Below, piece after piece: positions 62,706 through 64,000 of a stretch of 64,000 nucleotides of DNA (positions are counted from its first letter, which is position 1; the number at the start of each line of letters is the position of its first letter). Made by a program: the position numbers and the translations under genes. The DNA is taken from the NCBI GenBank assembly GCA_944383885.1, contig CALWRF010000028.1, positions 1 to 64,000 on the forward strand, written 5' to 3'. This DNA comes from an uncultured Clostridia bacterium (GTDB taxonomy: Bacteria; Bacillota; Clostridia; Lachnospirales; Anaerotignaceae). The notes below the pieces were generated by a model. That model was not told the DNA's origin. It made no database searches and saw only the letters and a program-made list of their open reading frames with translations.

Positions 62706-64000
62706 ATGAACTACTCTCAGGATGCCAATCACAGACGCAGAAACACTAAAAGAAGAAAACGCAGAAAAAAGAAAGCTACAATAGGCATAATTATTCTAAG
62801 AATAATTGTAGTATTGGCTGTAGTAGGATGTTTTGCAGTAGGCGGCGCTTTTATAGGAGCATATACAGGCATTATAGAAAGTGCTCCTGCCCTAAGCTCA
62901 ATAGATGTTACACCTGAGTCGTATACTTCAATTATTTACGATGAAAATGGCAATGAAATCGATACCCTTCATGGAGAAGAAAACAGAGAATACGTTAAAC
63001 TCTCACAAATTCCTGTTAATTTGCAAAATGCTGTTATCGCAATAGAAGATGAGCGGTTTTACGAACATAATGGTATCGATATAAAAGGTATGTTCAGGGC
63101 GCTTTTTGTAAATATCAAGAACATGGAGTTTTCACAGGGCGCAAGTACAATAACACAGCAGCTTATGAAAAACGAAGCCCTTACTTCCGAAAAAAAGCTC
63201 AGCAGAAAAATTCAAGAACAGTATCTGGCTGTCAGCTATGAAAAAGAGCTTACAAAAAAACTCGGCTCTAAAAAACTCGCCAAAGATTATATACTTGAGC
63301 TTTATCTTAACACCATATCATTAAACCATGGTCTTAATGGAGTTCAGGCAGCGGCTAAATTCTATTTTGGCAAAGATGTAAGCGAGCTGTCGCTTGCTCA
63401 GTGCGCATCAATAGCCGGCATAACAAAAAATCCTTCAGCTTACTCTCCTTTAAGCCACCCTGACCAAAACAGGGAAAGAATGCTTCTTGTGCTTGATAAA
63501 ATGCTCAGCCTTGGTTATATTACACAAACCGAGTATGACGAAGCCTGTGCTGAAGATGTGGCAAGCGAAGTTATAGGCATAAACGATACAAACGAAGGTA
63601 CGGAATCATACCACAGCTATTTTGTTGATTCTGTAATTGTGGAATTGGCAGACCAACTTATGGAAGAAACACCGGGCTTAACTAAGCAGCAGGCATATAA
63701 CCTTATATACAGCGGCGGTCTTCAGATTTACACAACAATAAATACTTCAATACAAAACCAAATGGAAGAGTCTTTTGCCAATGATTCTCTCTTCCCGCCT
63801 AAATGCAGTACATTAACGGCAAGCTATACAATTTCTGTTTCAGACGATACTACCGGAGAACAGGAAAATATATACCGCGAGCAGATTGTTGCAGATTATA
63901 ACGAAGCTGAAGCTTTTGCCCAGTCTGTTAAAGACGAAGTTTTAAGCCAGGGCAAAACAATGATACTTGATAAGCTCAATGTCGCTAAATCCCTTCAGTC
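62706..64000 (+). CDS. Class A penicillin-binding protein (PBP1A-like), 3'-truncated by window edge
   Basis: About 431 residues are visible; the frame runs off the end. It begins with a Lys/Arg-rich cytoplasmic tail (residues 8-23) and a transmembrane helix (24-54). The GT51 glycosyltransferase domain follows, with catalytic Glu114 (AIEDERFYEHNG), QGASTITQQ (144-152) and KIQEQYLA (Glu171). A linker and the start of the transpeptidase domain come next (GLQIYTTIN). The SxxK region is beyond the window. The AAAGGAGG ribosome binding site is strong, and TATAAT lies at 62677-62682. Confidence 0.94.
   Translation, partial: MNYSQDANHRRRNTKRRKRRKKKATIGIIILRIIVVLAVVGCFAVGGAFIGAYTGIIESAPALSSIDVTPESYTSIIYDENGNEIDTLHGEENREYVKLSQIPVNLQNAVIAIEDERFYEHNGIDIKGMFRALFVNIKNMEFSQGASTITQQLMKNEALTSEKKLSRKIQEQYLAVSYEKELTKKLGSKKLAKDYILELYLNTISLNHGLNGVQAAAKFYFGKDVSELSLAQCASIAGITKNPSAYSPLSHPDQNRERMLLVLDKMLSLGYITQTEYDEACAEDVASEVIGINDTNEGTESYHSYFVDSVIVELADQLMEETPGLTKQQAYNLIYSGGLQIYTTINTSIQNQMEESFANDSLFPPKCSTLTASYTISVSDDTTGEQENIYREQIVADYNEAEAFAQSVKDEVLSQGKTMILDKLNVAKSLQ

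Overview
The window is low-GC DNA that reads as a chromosome segment of an anaerobic, spore-forming, Gram-positive Clostridia-type bacterium. The supporting signs are AGGAGG-type ribosome binding sites, SigA-like promoters, a YunB sporulation protein, the oxygen-sensitive [FeFe]-hydrogenase maturases HydE/HydG/HydF, GatCAB amidation, a MutS/MutL system with an endonuclease-type MutL and no MutH, and the rimP-nusA-ylxR-ylxQ-infB-rbfA gene order. No rRNA, tRNA, CRISPR array, insertion sequence or prophage was recognised.

Layout. 1-11090 (+): the end of an MscS channel, then miaB-ymcA-mutS-mutL-miaA, a PLP lyase and a DacF-type carboxypeptidase. 11.3-17.7 kb (-): a cell-wall amidase, an Fe-S aldo/keto reductase, a small XRE regulator with a membrane partner, and gatCAB. 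18.1-28.5 kb: mixed accessory genes, namely an ABC importer without a binding protein, an AIM24/CmpB pair, an HD protein, a ZIP transporter, VanZ, a MerR regulator with its MATE pump, an NSS transporter and an HpcH-type aldolase. 28.5-32.6 kb (-): the H-cluster maturation operon (TM1266-hydE-hydG-hydF). 32.9-40.6 kb (-): a PAP2 phosphatase, a second ZIP, a pentapeptide protein, guaB, a P1B-ATPase with CsoR, and a DUF4186 protein. 40.6-51.2 kb (-): rimP-nusA-ylxR-ylxQ-infB-rbfA-nrnA-truB-ribF, then rpsO and pnp. 51.3-56 kb (-): purC, purB, purA and an Mrp ATPase. 56.1-58.7 kb (-): two secreted peptidoglycan hydrolases. 59-62.5 kb (-): yunB-larE-larB-larC1-larC2, which makes the nickel-pincer cofactor. 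62.7 kb to the end (+): a class A PBP cut by the window edge.

The most interesting signals are regulatory. (1) The leader of the hydrogenase-maturation operon can fold into an H-type pseudoknot directly followed by six U residues, which looks like an undescribed riboswitch-type attenuator. (2) Two perfect WalR-type direct repeats flank a consensus promoter in front of the NlpC/P60 hydrolase. (3) A MerR-type 19-bp-spacer promoter lies between the MerR gene and the MATE pump. (4) Matching 16-bp CsoR-type operators lie in front of both csoR and the metal ATPase. (5) The lar operon lacks larA, is attached to a sporulation gene, and has LarC split into two reading frames.

Where a recognised Shine-Dalgarno sequence clearly selects an internal start codon, coordinates were moved to it. 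Several starts are TTG (infB, larB, the MATE pump and the XRE regulator). All calls come from reading the sequence; no database search was run.
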